Shown: one piece after another, positions 32,563 through 41,537 of the stretch | Numbering within the stretch: the first letter of the stretch is position 1 | Layout: every line of letters starts with the position of its first letter | NCBI RefSeq assembly: GCF_020171805.1 | Contig: NZ_JAIVAF010000001.1 | Location: 1,240,001 to 1,304,000, forward strand | Length of the DNA stretch: 64,000 nucleotides | Source: Guptibacillus algicola | GTDB lineage: Bacteria; Bacillota; Bacilli; Bacillales; Guptibacillaceae | Direction: 5' to 3' | Made by a program: the position numbers and the translations under genes | The notes under the pieces: generated by a model | The model's database searches: none | The model's input: only the letters and a program-made list of their open reading frames with translations | What the model was told of the DNA's origin: nothing

Positions 32563-35500
32563 TTAACGCCAAATTTCTATAAGGTTTCCATCATCTTTTA
32601 ATAATTTTTCAACGAGGTCACGTTCCAGCAACTCACCGCCACTACGATACCTATTCTTAGTTGTTTCAGTCTCCACAACTGTCCCGTTTACGATGACACG
32701 GTTTTCTCCTTTATTAAGGTGATAAACAAATGTGATCGGTTTGTTCCAAAATCTAAACTGGAACTGCAAGCCGTCTAGTTTTTGTGGAAGAACGGGGTCG
32801 ATGACCATCTTTCCTGCTTCCTCTCTGACACCCAATGTGTTAGTGATCAATTGGTTCATATAAATCCCGGGGCCACTGGAATAAATACGCCATCCGCCTT
32901 TCACCGGAACTGTCCCCTTCTTCAATTCCTCAAAATGCTCTTGTGCTTCGTAACGAGTTTTGAACTTACCATCTGAGCTACTGAAATAAGCGTTACTTTG
33001 ACGTTTTTCTGCATTCATAACGACGTCTGTTATACCTATCGGGTTAATCATCTGCAAGCCTTGCCACACTTCATCCGCTTTACCTAACTTCGCCATCGCT
33101 TCAACAAAACGGATATGAGCGTGCACATATTGAAGACCAATTTCTCTTCCGAAATTCGATGCTTGCTCAGCTCGTTTGAAATGAGTACTTACTCCACCAA
33201 TGTAGTGTGCCGGTCTATTCATCAACCGAACACCATCAGGGCAATACAAGTGTTCTTTAATTAGCTCATAGTGTGTTTCTACCTCTTCTGCCGACAATAA
33301 TTCACTGATCATACCTCTTATCATTGGAAGCAACCTGTAAGAAATCCCTGTCTTTGAATCTTCAGGATGAAGCATCTTTTCAGGATTGTTTTTATCCTCC
33401 ATATACAAAAAGCCTGGAATAACGTTTGAGTTCAATATGAATTCCTGATAATCACGTTCGATTCCTTTCGCAAGCTCCTGTAAATCACGACTTAACGAAG
33501 CTTCATTACTACTGCCAACCGCTTCAGAGAGTTTCACCATAGCCTGATAGGTTAACGCGACCGTCCAACTACTCACCATATATTTCTTTAATTGAGCGTT
33601 CGCAGGTTGTAATGTATCATCCCAATCGCCATCACCATAAGAAGAGAGATGCGTGTTATGGAGAAAATTATTCTTGATATAGTGAAGCTGCTTTTCAATA
33701 TGCTCTCGCAGCGTATACTGATGATCCGTAAATGAAAAGTCTCCTCGCTTTGTAAAAGGTATTTGCTCATTTAATATGTCATGATCACCAGTTGCAGCAA
33801 TATAATCCCCAATGACTTTCAACGGCCATACAATGACGTCTCCATGACTTTCATCTTGCTGAACAGAAGCATACTCATCGAACATGAACCACTGTGGCCA
33901 ATTGCCTTCATCCTCGTATTGATGAGCGTATACTGTCTGAATAATCTTCCTAACGGTTTTATAATTTTGGGTAGCTAGAAAATACTCCGTTGGTCCCTGA
34001 CATACATCACGCGTTCCCCAAGCAGCACCGATATATTGTTCGAGTCCCCTTGGTACTGAGAAATGAACGAGCATGTTATGGGTATACCACCATGCAAGGG
34101 CATTAACCTTTTCGAGATCATCGCTACTCTCTCGCATTGTTGCTACTTCAAAGCCATTCATAACGCCGTTATAGAAAGCTCGGTAACGCTCAATTTCTAC
34201 CTCAGCATTTTTTTCAGAAATCGTGCATTCCCCATAACGTGCACCTTGAATGACGATTGACCATTTATCAGAGGGGCTAACATCCATAACAGTAAGCGAT
34301 GCTGAGCCTGAAGGAATATTTTCGCCGAGTAATTGTTCATCGCCGACCTTCATTGAACCGCCAAAAAGTTGCAAGTGGTAAGAGAGGTCAGGAGTAGACT
34401 TTTTACTCGGGCCCTCTTCTCCCGCCTTGTATGTGAGTCTACCTTCATCATGAATCACGAGGTACGTGCTTTCATACTCAAGATTATTCATTGTAATCTG
34501 ATTCGTAACGAGAAAACGGTATTCCTTACCATTTTTTGAGCAAACATCGAGCTGTACTTGTTGAGAATCAACTGTAGTAAAATTTGTGACAATAAGCATG
34601 TCGTCTTCCATTTTGTAATACCAGCGCGCATAGTTGAAACCCATCTCAAACATAGAAGGCATCGAAAGCAACATGAACTCACCATTCAGTTCAATGTAAA
34701 TGCGCTGTCCAGACGTTTTCATGATATTAAGCGGATTACGAGCATTGCTTAGCATTTTATGAAACGATGTGTTGCCAAGAGAAAGCTGTGAGTTGAATAA
34801 TCCATACATATATGACGTTGTCGAAATGACATTCTCATTCAAGCGATCATTCTCACCCGACATAAGGATATGGCCATGAGGCCGCTCCACAAGAAGCTCC
34901 TTTTCTTTTAGAACCACGTGCTCATAAGTGTTAGTGAAAAAAGACAGTAACTGATTGTCCTCACGCTCCTCCTGCACTCGATTCGGGAATAACTCACTCA
35001 CATCCCCTTCTGTCATGCTAATTGTTTGAAGAGGACGACCAGTTTGGAGGTTTACTTTTTGTCCAGGCTCACCTTCTTTTTCAGCACGTTTCTGAACATC
35101 GTCCCATGCTGATTTAATCTCTTCCTCATACTCGCGTTGAGCTACTGCTTCTTGATGATTTCCTTTAAACAATCCATAAAAAGCAAATCTCTCTATTCCA
35201 TCAAGTTGAACACGTTCAGTTTGAAGTGCAGTATAACCAAACTCATATTGATAAATCTCGTTTGCAAGTGACTCTCTTTTCAACACTTCAGGCTCGTTTG
35301 TTTCCTTATATGATAATCCAAAGAACTGAAACCCGTCTGTTGAGTAGCCCGCTATGTTTCCTAGAGAACCTTGCTGTAGATATGGAAAAGATCCTTGCTG
35401 CGGCTGATTTTGTCGTGTACAGACGACATAACCGTTGTGAGTATCGAACACAGCATGATCCATGTATTGTGACATATAAGCTTCATTCGTACGTACTGCT

Positions 35501-35898
35501 CCTTTTTCAGCTAATCCGAGGTCCTGACCGTAGATCACATCTACTTCAACGTCACTTCCTTCTACCGCGACATCCCAGAACCAGATATTTCTTTCCGAAA
35601 GCATGAAGGTCACCCTGTATTTCACCCCAGATACTTCCCCTGTCCAAATTACACGAGACTCTTCAAAGCAAACATCACTATTTGATTTAACGCCGATTAG
35701 TGGATAAGACTGAATCTCTTTTTCTAAAAAAACCCTAAGATAAAGGTTATTAAGCGCACCATCAATCGGATTCGAAAGAACCTGATTGATCATAATTGTG
35801 TTTGAGCTTAATTCATAAAGATCACCACTGTTTAAAAAAACAGCTTCTACTTCCCCCGCACGCAAATGCGTTTTGTGTTCCTCTGTTGTTTTTAACAC
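32563..35898 (-). CDS. 1,2-beta-oligoglucan phosphorylase (GH94, SOGP type)
   Basis: This 1111-residue cytosolic GH94 enzyme splits beta-1,2-glucooligosaccharides with phosphate, releasing alpha-glucose 1-phosphate. Size and domain plan match the Listeria innocua enzyme: N-terminal beta-sandwich domains (about 1-540), linker helices, an (alpha/alpha)6 catalytic barrel (about 600-1010) and a C-terminal beta sheet. AAWGTRDVCQGP and HGDVIVWPLK are sugar-binding segments; the general acid is the Asp of SYGDGDWDDTLQP (about residue 757). The likely start is GTG at 35898 with AGGGG upstream. It follows the GH3 gene by 15 bases, so both are co-transcribed from the operator-bearing promoter at 38093-38152. 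Confidence 0.92.
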   Translation of the reverse strand: MLKTTEEHKTHLRAGEVEAVFLNSGDLYELSSNTIMINQVLSNPIDGALNNLYLRVFLEKEIQSYPLIGVKSNSDVCFEESRVIWTGEVSGVKYRVTFMLSERNIWFWDVAVEGSDVEVDVIYGQDLGLAEKGAVRTNEAYMSQYMDHAVFDTHNGYVVCTRQNQPQQGSFPYLQQGSLGNIAGYSTDGFQFFGLSYKETNEPEVLKRESLANEIYQYEFGYTALQTERVQLDGIERFAFYGLFKGNHQEAVAQREYEEEIKSAWDDVQKRAEKEGEPGQKVNLQTGRPLQTISMTEGDVSELFPNRVQEEREDNQLLSFFTNTYEHVVLKEKELLVERPHGHILMSGENDRLNENVISTTSYMYGLFNSQLSLGNTSFHKMLSNARNPLNIMKTSGQRIYIELNGEFMLLSMPSMFEMGFNYARWYYKMEDDMLIVTNFTTVDSQQVQLDVCSKNGKEYRFLVTNQITMNNLEYESTYLVIHDEGRLTYKAGEEGPSKKSTPDLSYHLQLFGGSMKVGDEQLLGENIPSGSASLTVMDVSPSDKWSIVIQGARYGECTISEKNAEVEIERYRAFYNGVMNGFEVATMRESSDDLEKVNALAWWYTHNMLVHFSVPRGLEQYIGAAWGTRDVCQGPTEYFLATQNYKTVRKIIQTVYAHQYEDEGNWPQWFMFDEYASVQQDESHGDVIVWPLKVIGDYIAATGDHDILNEQIPFTKRGDFSFTDHQYTLREHIEKQLHYIKNNFLHNTHLSSYGDGDWDDTLQPANAQLKKYMVSSWTVALTYQAMVKLSEAVGSSNEASLSRDLQELAKGIERDYQEFILNSNVIPGFLYMEDKNNPEKMLHPEDSKTGISYRLLPMIRGMISELLSAEEVETHYELIKEHLYCPDGVRLMNRPAHYIGGVSTHFKRAEQASNFGREIGLQYVHAHIRFVEAMAKLGKADEVWQGLQMINPIGITDVVMNAEKRQSNAYFSSSDGKFKTRYEAQEHFEELKKGTVPVKGGWRIYSSGPGIYMNQLITNTLGVREEAGKMVIDPVLPQKLDGLQFQFRFWNKPITFVYHLNKGENRVIVNGTVVETETTKNRYRSGGELLERDLVEKLLKDDGNLIEIWR

Positions 35899-35913
35899 TG
35901 TGACACAACCCCT

Positions 35914-38073
35914 CTATTTCACTAATTGGAATGGCAATTCAATAACATCACGACTATTGGATCCGATATACGCTCTAAATGCTCCAGCATCACTTTTATA
36001 TGTTAAGTCTGCATGATGGTAACGAAGCTGTTTCTCATTCAAAATAAAGGTTATTTTTCGAGCTTCACCTTGTTTTAACTCTACTTTCTTAAAATCCTTC
36101 AACTCTTTCATTGGACGAACTACTTCTCCTGAAATGTCGCGAACATAAAGCTGAACAACTTCTTCTCCAACACGCTCACTAGTGTTCTCTACCGTTACAC
36201 TGATCTCAATTTCTTCTTTCATCACATCAGTTGAGATTGTCGCATCATAATACGCAAATGATGAATAACTTAACCCATAACCAAACGGAAACATTGGCTC
36301 ATTTGGCACGTCCAAATACTGAGAAACATATCGTATTTGGGCATCTGGTGCTCCTTTAGGTCGGCCTGTATTGAAATGATTATAGTAGACTGGTACTTGA
36401 CCCATTGAATGAGGAAAGGACATCGCTAACCGACCTGAAGGATTGGCGTCTCCAAACAGTAGATCAGCAATTGCGTTTCCACCTTCAGTTCCTGGATACC
36501 ATGCTTCAAGTACCGCATCAGACTCCTCGATCACACCATGTAAATCGAGCGGCCTCCCATTAAATAAAACGGTAACGACTGGCTTGTTCAGCTCTTTTAT
36601 TTTTTCCACGAGCTTGAGCTGTGCAAGAGGCAAGCGAATATCTGCACGACACCCAGCTTCTCCACTCATTTCCGAGTGCTCACCTAGTGCAAGCACAATA
36701 ACATCCGCTTCATTTGCAGTGTTAATAGCCATTTCTATCTCTTTCTCCGTCCAGCTCTCAACATCACAACCTTTTGATGAGTGAAGATTCGATTCCTTCA
36801 GCTTTGACGAGATTCCATTCTTTAGTGTCACTGCTTCGTCGAAGGATCCGAGCCACGACCAAGGTCCTAGAATGTCCTCGCTCTCAGCAAATGGTCCTAT
36901 AAGAGCTACCTTTTGATCTTTCTGTAATGGTAGTACGGAATCGTTCTTCAATAGGACACTGGATTTCTGAGCAAGTAAACGTGCCGTCTCACGGTGGTGA
37001 TTACATAGAACAATCTCATTCTCAAGAACAGGATTCGCTCCTCTGTAAGGGTTTTCAAACAAGCCCAGCTTGTCCTTCAATTTCAAAATACGAAGTACTG
37101 CTTCATTTATAATTTCTTCTGTTATGTAGTTCTCAGACACAAGCTGCTGGAGATGGTGAACATATGTCGACGTCATCATTTCAACGTCTACGCCAGCCTC
37201 AATCGACTTTAATGCTGCTTCTCGTTCATCTTCAGCAACCCCATGTGGGATCATTTCCTTTATTGCTCCCCAATCAGAAATGAGAACGCCATCGAATCCC
37301 CACTCGCCGCGGAGCAAATCTCGCATCAACGGTTTATTTCCACTCGCAGGTATACCATCGACTGTATTAAACGCCGTCATCACCATTTCACAGCCCTCAT
37401 CTAACGCTGCTTTGTATGCTGGTAAATACGTTTCACGAAGCTCACGTTCAGACATATCGACCGTATTATAATCCCTTCCACCTTCGGCCGCTCCATAAGC
37501 AGCAAAATGCTTCACACATGCTGCAACCTTTTCATAATCATTCGTTAAATCCTTCCCCTGAAAGCCTCTTACAAACGCACGAGCGAACTCACTGTTCAAA
37601 TGCGAATCTTCTCCAGTTGATTCCATCACACGTCCCCATCTTGGGTCACGTACTAGATCGACCATCGGAGCAAACGTTACATGCACACCGGAAACGGCTG
37701 CTTCTCGAGCTGCTACTTCTGCGCTTTTCTCAGCAAGCTCCAAGTCCCAAGAACATCCAATTGCAAGTGGCACAGGGAAGATCGTTTTGTAACCATGCAC
37801 AATATCAGACATAAAAAGAAGCGGGATTCCAAGCCTGCTTTCATCAAGGTAGGTCTTTTGGATATTCATAATGTTTTCAGAACCAGAAGCTCCAAGCACA
37901 GACCCGCTATTCCGGACATGCTTTTCATCTATGTTCAATTGTTCTAAAGGACCCGTAATCTCTCCCGAATCCTTCGCACCTTTGTAAAAAGGGGTTGCAA
38001 GCTGCATTAATTGAGCGGTCTTCTCCTCAAGCGTCATCTTCTCCAACAATAACGTCAAATCTAACTGGCTCAT
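35914..38073 (-). CDS. GH3 beta-glucosidase (sophorose-hydrolysing type)
   Basis: This 719-residue cytosolic GH3 beta-glucosidase has no signal peptide. The catalytic barrel covers about 1-330, with KHFAAYGAAEGGRDYN (188-203) and nucleophile D267 in GVLISDWGA; the alpha/beta sandwich (about 370-570) carries LGEHSEMSGEAG with the likely acid/base Glu; a fibronectin III-like domain ends the protein (about 610-715). It probably hydrolyses sophorose and short oligomers left by the phosphorylase, as does its counterpart in the Listeria cluster. ATG at 38073 has AAGGAGG 6 bases upstream. It is first in its operon with the phosphorylase. Confidence 0.92.
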   Translation of the reverse strand: MSQLDLTLLLEKMTLEEKTAQLMQLATPFYKGAKDSGEITGPLEQLNIDEKHVRNSGSVLGASGSENIMNIQKTYLDESRLGIPLLFMSDIVHGYKTIFPVPLAIGCSWDLELAEKSAEVAAREAAVSGVHVTFAPMVDLVRDPRWGRVMESTGEDSHLNSEFARAFVRGFQGKDLTNDYEKVAACVKHFAAYGAAEGGRDYNTVDMSERELRETYLPAYKAALDEGCEMVMTAFNTVDGIPASGNKPLMRDLLRGEWGFDGVLISDWGAIKEMIPHGVAEDEREAALKSIEAGVDVEMMTSTYVHHLQQLVSENYITEEIINEAVLRILKLKDKLGLFENPYRGANPVLENEIVLCNHHRETARLLAQKSSVLLKNDSVLPLQKDQKVALIGPFAESEDILGPWSWLGSFDEAVTLKNGISSKLKESNLHSSKGCDVESWTEKEIEMAINTANEADVIVLALGEHSEMSGEAGCRADIRLPLAQLKLVEKIKELNKPVVTVLFNGRPLDLHGVIEESDAVLEAWYPGTEGGNAIADLLFGDANPSGRLAMSFPHSMGQVPVYYNHFNTGRPKGAPDAQIRYVSQYLDVPNEPMFPFGYGLSYSSFAYYDATISTDVMKEEIEISVTVENTSERVGEEVVQLYVRDISGEVVRPMKELKDFKKVELKQGEARKITFILNEKQLRYHHADLTYKSDAGAFRAYIGSNSRDVIELPFQLVK

Positions 38074-38092
38074 ACATTACCTCCTTCTAGAA

Positions 38093-38152
38093 ATCGAAAC
38101 GTTTCAATAAAGTATAATAAGAATAATAGACTAGTTTATTAGCAATCGTCAA
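38093..38152 (-). promoter_or_regulatory. Promoter and LacI-type operator of the GH3-phosphorylase operon
   Basis: On the minus strand TTGACG (38152-38147) and TATTAT (38128-38123) are 18 bases apart. The operator ATCGAAACGTTTCA (38093-38106 as read on the plus strand) lies about 16 bases downstream of the -10 and 20 bases before the GH3 start codon, so repressor could block elongation. Confidence 0.7.
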
Positions 38153-38234
38153 AACATTTCTTCTTCTCTATTCAGCTTAAGTACTGTAGTAAAAGTAATC
38201 TATAAATAATATTTTAAATTTTTTAACAAAAGTA

Positions 38235-38283
38235 TTGAAAGCGGATACACGTTTGATTATAATCGGGTTATCGAAACGTTTCA
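38235..38283 (+). promoter_or_regulatory. Promoter of the sugar ABC operon with cre-like site and LacI-type operator
   Basis: TTGAAA (38235-38240) and TATAAT (38258-38263) are exactly 17 bases apart. TGAAAGCGGATACA (38236-38249) matches the CcpA cre consensus at 13 of 14 positions and overlaps the -35. The operator ATCGAAACGTTTCA (38270-38283) follows the -10 by 6 bases. The promoter is thus set up for repression both by the local LacI protein and by glucose via CcpA. Confidence 0.75.
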
Positions 38284-38362
38284 ATAATTTTTGCAGTATT
38301 TTTGAAATTGGATAGAAATCCAAGGTGTATATGAAAATAAGTTTAGAAGGAGTTGGAGTGAA

Positions 38363-39604
38363 GTGAGAAAAAAATCGTCAATCATCTTAGGAGTATGCTT
38401 ACTTGCTATCTCGATGGTTCTAGGAGCATGCTCAAATAGTGACAACAGTTCTTCAGATGGATCAAAGGAAATCACAGTCTGGGCAATGGGTGAAGAAGGG
38501 AAAAAACTTAGTGAGCTAAGTAAGAAATTTGAAGAAGAGCACCCCGATATCAAGGTGAACGTCCAAGCAATCCCATGGGAAAATGCTCACGATAAACTGT
38601 TAACAGCTGTCGCATCTCAAAAAGGACCGGACATTGTTCAACTTGGAACTACGTGGGTACCTGAATTTGCCGACGCAGGAGCTTTACTTGATTTGTCTCC
38701 ACACCTCGAAGATTATCCCGAATTTAAGCCTGATAATTATTTCGAAGGTGCAGCTGAGTCTATGACGTTCAACGATGAGGTTATCGGTGTACCTTGGTAT
38801 GTAGAAACACGAGTATTGTATTATCGTACAGACCTTTTAAAAGAGGCTGGTTATGAAGAACCTCCAGCTACATGGGATGAACTCAAAGAAGCTGCAACTA
38901 CTCTTTCTGACCGTGGTGATGACTATTACGGGTTAGATATTGACCAGAATGACCAAATCACACCATTCATTTTCGCTTGGCAAAACGGTTATGAGATCGA
39001 TGCAGAAAACAACAATCTTAATTTTGATAGTCCAGAATTCAGAGAAGCGATGAACTATTATCATAGCTATTTTGAAGAAGGGATTAGCCAAACAACAGAA
39101 GGCGTGGATATGGTACAAGCCTTCAAAGATGGTGTAAAGCCAATGTTCTTCAGTGGTCCATGGATGATCAACATCCTCAATGATCAGGCTCCAGATCTAG
39201 AAGGAAAATGGGACGTAGCTGTGATGCCTGAGAAAGAAACAAACAAATCAAGCATCGGCGGATCCAACCTCTCCATCTTCCATAACTCTGAAAATGTTGA
39301 TGAATCTCTTGAATTCCTATCTTACATGAACGAAGTTGAAACACAGCTTGAATGGCTTGAGATTTCAAACACTCTACCTTCACGCGTGAAAGCATGGGAA
39401 GACCCTGCATTAAGTGAAAACAAAATGTTAGCTACGTTTGGTGAACAGCTTGAAAACACAAAAGCAGCACCACAACTTAAAGAGTTCGAAAAGATTGCTC
39501 AAGAACTTCTTGCTTCAATAGAACGAATTAATGTTGGCGGAGCTGACCTTGATAAAGAGCTTGACGATTTTAGTAAAAAAGCGAACGAAATAATAGAAGA
39601 CTAA
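38363..39604 (+). CDS. Sugar-binding lipoprotein of the beta-1,2-glucooligosaccharide importer
   Basis: This 413-residue family 1 solute-binding protein has a lipoprotein signal (KKSSIILGVCLLAISMVLGAC; lipobox LGAC, Cys near residue 22) and a Ser/Asp-rich linker. The mature protein starts ITVWAMGEEGKKLSELSKKF and includes KGPDIVQLGTTWVPEFADAGALLDL, typical of CUT1 binding proteins. The start is GTG at 38363 with GGAG motifs 4 and 10 bases upstream. Its counterpart in the Listeria cluster binds sophorooligosaccharides; ligand here is inferred from the gene set. Confidence 0.92.
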   Translation: MRKKSSIILGVCLLAISMVLGACSNSDNSSSDGSKEITVWAMGEEGKKLSELSKKFEEEHPDIKVNVQAIPWENAHDKLLTAVASQKGPDIVQLGTTWVPEFADAGALLDLSPHLEDYPEFKPDNYFEGAAESMTFNDEVIGVPWYVETRVLYYRTDLLKEAGYEEPPATWDELKEAATTLSDRGDDYYGLDIDQNDQITPFIFAWQNGYEIDAENNNLNFDSPEFREAMNYYHSYFEEGISQTTEGVDMVQAFKDGVKPMFFSGPWMINILNDQAPDLEGKWDVAVMPEKETNKSSIGGSNLSIFHNSENVDESLEFLSYMNEVETQLEWLEISNTLPSRVKAWEDPALSENKMLATFGEQLENTKAAPQLKEFEKIAQELLASIERINVGGADLDKELDDFSKKANEIIED

Positions 39605-39617
39605 CCACTATGGAGGT

Positions 39618-39647
39618 ACAGGCAGGCGCTGCCTGTTCTCCTTTTTT
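39618..39647 (+). terminator. Attenuator-like hairpin after the solute-binding protein gene
   Basis: ACAGGCAG (39618-39625) pairs with CTGCCTGT (39629-39636), followed by TCTCC and six T. Such partial terminators often keep the binding protein more abundant than the permeases. Confidence 0.7.
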
Positions 39648-39686
39648 ACAGGAATAATAAGCGCTTCAAAGGTAGGTGGGGTTATT

Positions 39687-40586
39687 ATGAAAGGTATTCT
39701 CAAAAGTGTTTCACAAGCCAAACACGGACTGATGTTCATTGCTCCTGCAGTTCTCATCTTATTTGTCTTTAGTATTGTGCCAATTATTATCGCCTTCTTT
39801 ATCAGCTTCACAGATTTAAACCTAAAGGGACTTGCTGACTGGTCTAATATCAGTTTTATAGGATTCGAAAACTACGTTGAACTTTTTTCGGATGAACTGT
39901 TTCATAAATCAATTTACAACACGATCTTCTATGTACTGATCGGTGTTCCACTAGTTATCTTTTTCTCTCTAGGTATCGCTCTTCTATTAAATTACGGAAC
40001 TTCGAAACTGTTTACAGTATTCAGGGCTGTTTACTACATGCCTTCTATTACAAACATCATTGCAGTCGCAGTGGTATGGGGCTATCTTTACAACACAGAA
40101 TATGGACTTTTCAACTACTTGTTGTCGCTACTTTCCGCAGATAAAATTCCATGGCTTACAGACCCAACAATTGCGAAGCTGTCACTTATTATCCTAGCTG
40201 TTTGGAAAGGCATCGGTATCAATATGATTATCTTTCTTGCCGCTCTCCAAGGCATTCCTCAGTCTTATTACGAAGCAGCAAAAATCGATGGAGCTAATCG
40301 CTTTCAAACGTTGTTCTATGTAACGATTCCGCTACTGAGGTATGCAACCTTCTTCGTAACGGTGACGACTTTGATCGGGTGGATGCAATTCTTCGAGGAA
40401 CCATTTGTAATGACGGACGGTGGTCCATTGGATGGTACCATTTCAATTGCATTATTCATCTATAAGAACGGTTTCCAGTTCAGCGAATTTGGCTATGCAG
40501 CAGCAGGCTCTTTCATCCTGTTCATTTTCATCATTGTCACTACACTCGTTCAGTTCAAAGTACGCAAGTCTGACACGGAATACTAA
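39687..40586 (+). CDS. Carbohydrate ABC transporter permease (MalF type)
   Basis: This 299-residue CUT1 permease of the glucooligosaccharide importer has six predicted membrane segments. The ATPase-docking loop PQSYYEAAKIDGANRFQTLF is at about residues 190-210, and the MTDGGPLDGT motif near 245 is typical of MalF-like subunits. ATG at 39687 follows a GTAGGTGGGG site. It is the second gene of the operon. No ATPase gene is present, so a shared MsmX-type ATPase encoded elsewhere is expected. Confidence 0.92.
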   Translation: MKGILKSVSQAKHGLMFIAPAVLILFVFSIVPIIIAFFISFTDLNLKGLADWSNISFIGFENYVELFSDELFHKSIYNTIFYVLIGVPLVIFFSLGIALLLNYGTSKLFTVFRAVYYMPSITNIIAVAVVWGYLYNTEYGLFNYLLSLLSADKIPWLTDPTIAKLSLIILAVWKGIGINMIIFLAALQGIPQSYYEAAKIDGANRFQTLFYVTIPLLRYATFFVTVTTLIGWMQFFEEPFVMTDGGPLDGTISIALFIYKNGFQFSEFGYAAAGSFILFIFIIVTTLVQFKVRKSDTEY

Positions 40587-40601
40587 AGGTATAGGATTGG
40601 A

Positions 40602-41441
40602 GTGATACAGTTGCAATCAAAATCATTTTTACAAAAAATCGAAAGACCCTTCGTAGCGCTCTTCCTTATTGTTGGAGGTGTACTCGTTTCCGTTCCATTT
40701 TTATGGATGATTTCAAGTTCATTTAAGGAGGAAAGCGAGGTATTAAATATCCCGCCACAGTTGTTTCCATCGAATCCGACTTTTGAGAATTATATCAATT
40801 TATTCCAAAGCTTAAACTTCGGGGTTTATTTAAAAAACACGTTGATCATCGTCTTATTTTCATTTCTAGGACTTCTATTAAACGCGATGGCTGGGTATGG
40901 CTTTGCTAAATTTAACTTCAAAGGAAAACAAAAGCTATTTTATATTGTACTCGCGACAATGATGATTCCAGCACAAGTAACCATGATTCCAGTTTACCTA
41001 TTGTTAAATGAAATGGGACTTACCAATACAATGACAGGGATTGTCCTCCCTGGACTTGCAGTAGCGTTCAGTATTTTCTTGTTCAGGCAGTTTATGACGA
41101 CTATTCCTAACGACTTGATTGAAGCCGCTAGATTAGACGGAGCTGGGGAATTTTATATTTTCTTTAAGCTCATCATACCGATTGCAAAACCTATCTTTGC
41201 TGTTCAAGGTATCCTGACCTTTATCGGAGCGTGGAACAGTTTCCTATGGCCTTTGATTATCGCAAATGATGAAAGTCTTTATACTCTCTCCGTTGGCCTT
41301 TCTCTTTTGCAAGGTCAATATGCGAATAACTATGCATTACAAATGGCTGGAGCAGCGTTCATGGTCATACCGATCGTCATTATCTTTTCATTCTTCCAGA
41401 AGTATATCGTTGAAGGGTTTACAATGTCTGGCTTGAAGTAA
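40602..41441 (+). CDS. Carbohydrate ABC transporter permease (MalG type)
   Basis: This permease of up to 279 residues is the MalG-like partner of the preceding gene. The EAA loop reads PNDLIEAARLDGAGEFYIFF at about residues 180-200, and the C-terminus ends KYIVEGFTMSGLK, the usual CUT1 ending. The start is either GTG at 40602 or TTG at 40611; the latter has GGAG 8 bases upstream and gives an N-terminus of MQSKSFLQKIERP. The gap to the upstream permease is 15 bases. Confidence 0.92.
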   Translation: MIQLQSKSFLQKIERPFVALFLIVGGVLVSVPFLWMISSSFKEESEVLNIPPQLFPSNPTFENYINLFQSLNFGVYLKNTLIIVLFSFLGLLLNAMAGYGFAKFNFKGKQKLFYIVLATMMIPAQVTMIPVYLLLNEMGLTNTMTGIVLPGLAVAFSIFLFRQFMTTIPNDLIEAARLDGAGEFYIFFKLIIPIAKPIFAVQGILTFIGAWNSFLWPLIIANDESLYTLSVGLSLLQGQYANNYALQMAGAAFMVIPIVIIFSFFQKYIVEGFTMSGLK

Positions 41442-41537
41442 ATGCTATATAATGAGGATGTGACTGAACGTGAAAACTTTTGTCTGGAAGAAAATATAAC
41501 AGTGGATGACCTGTCTAGTTAGAGGATGTGAAAAAAG

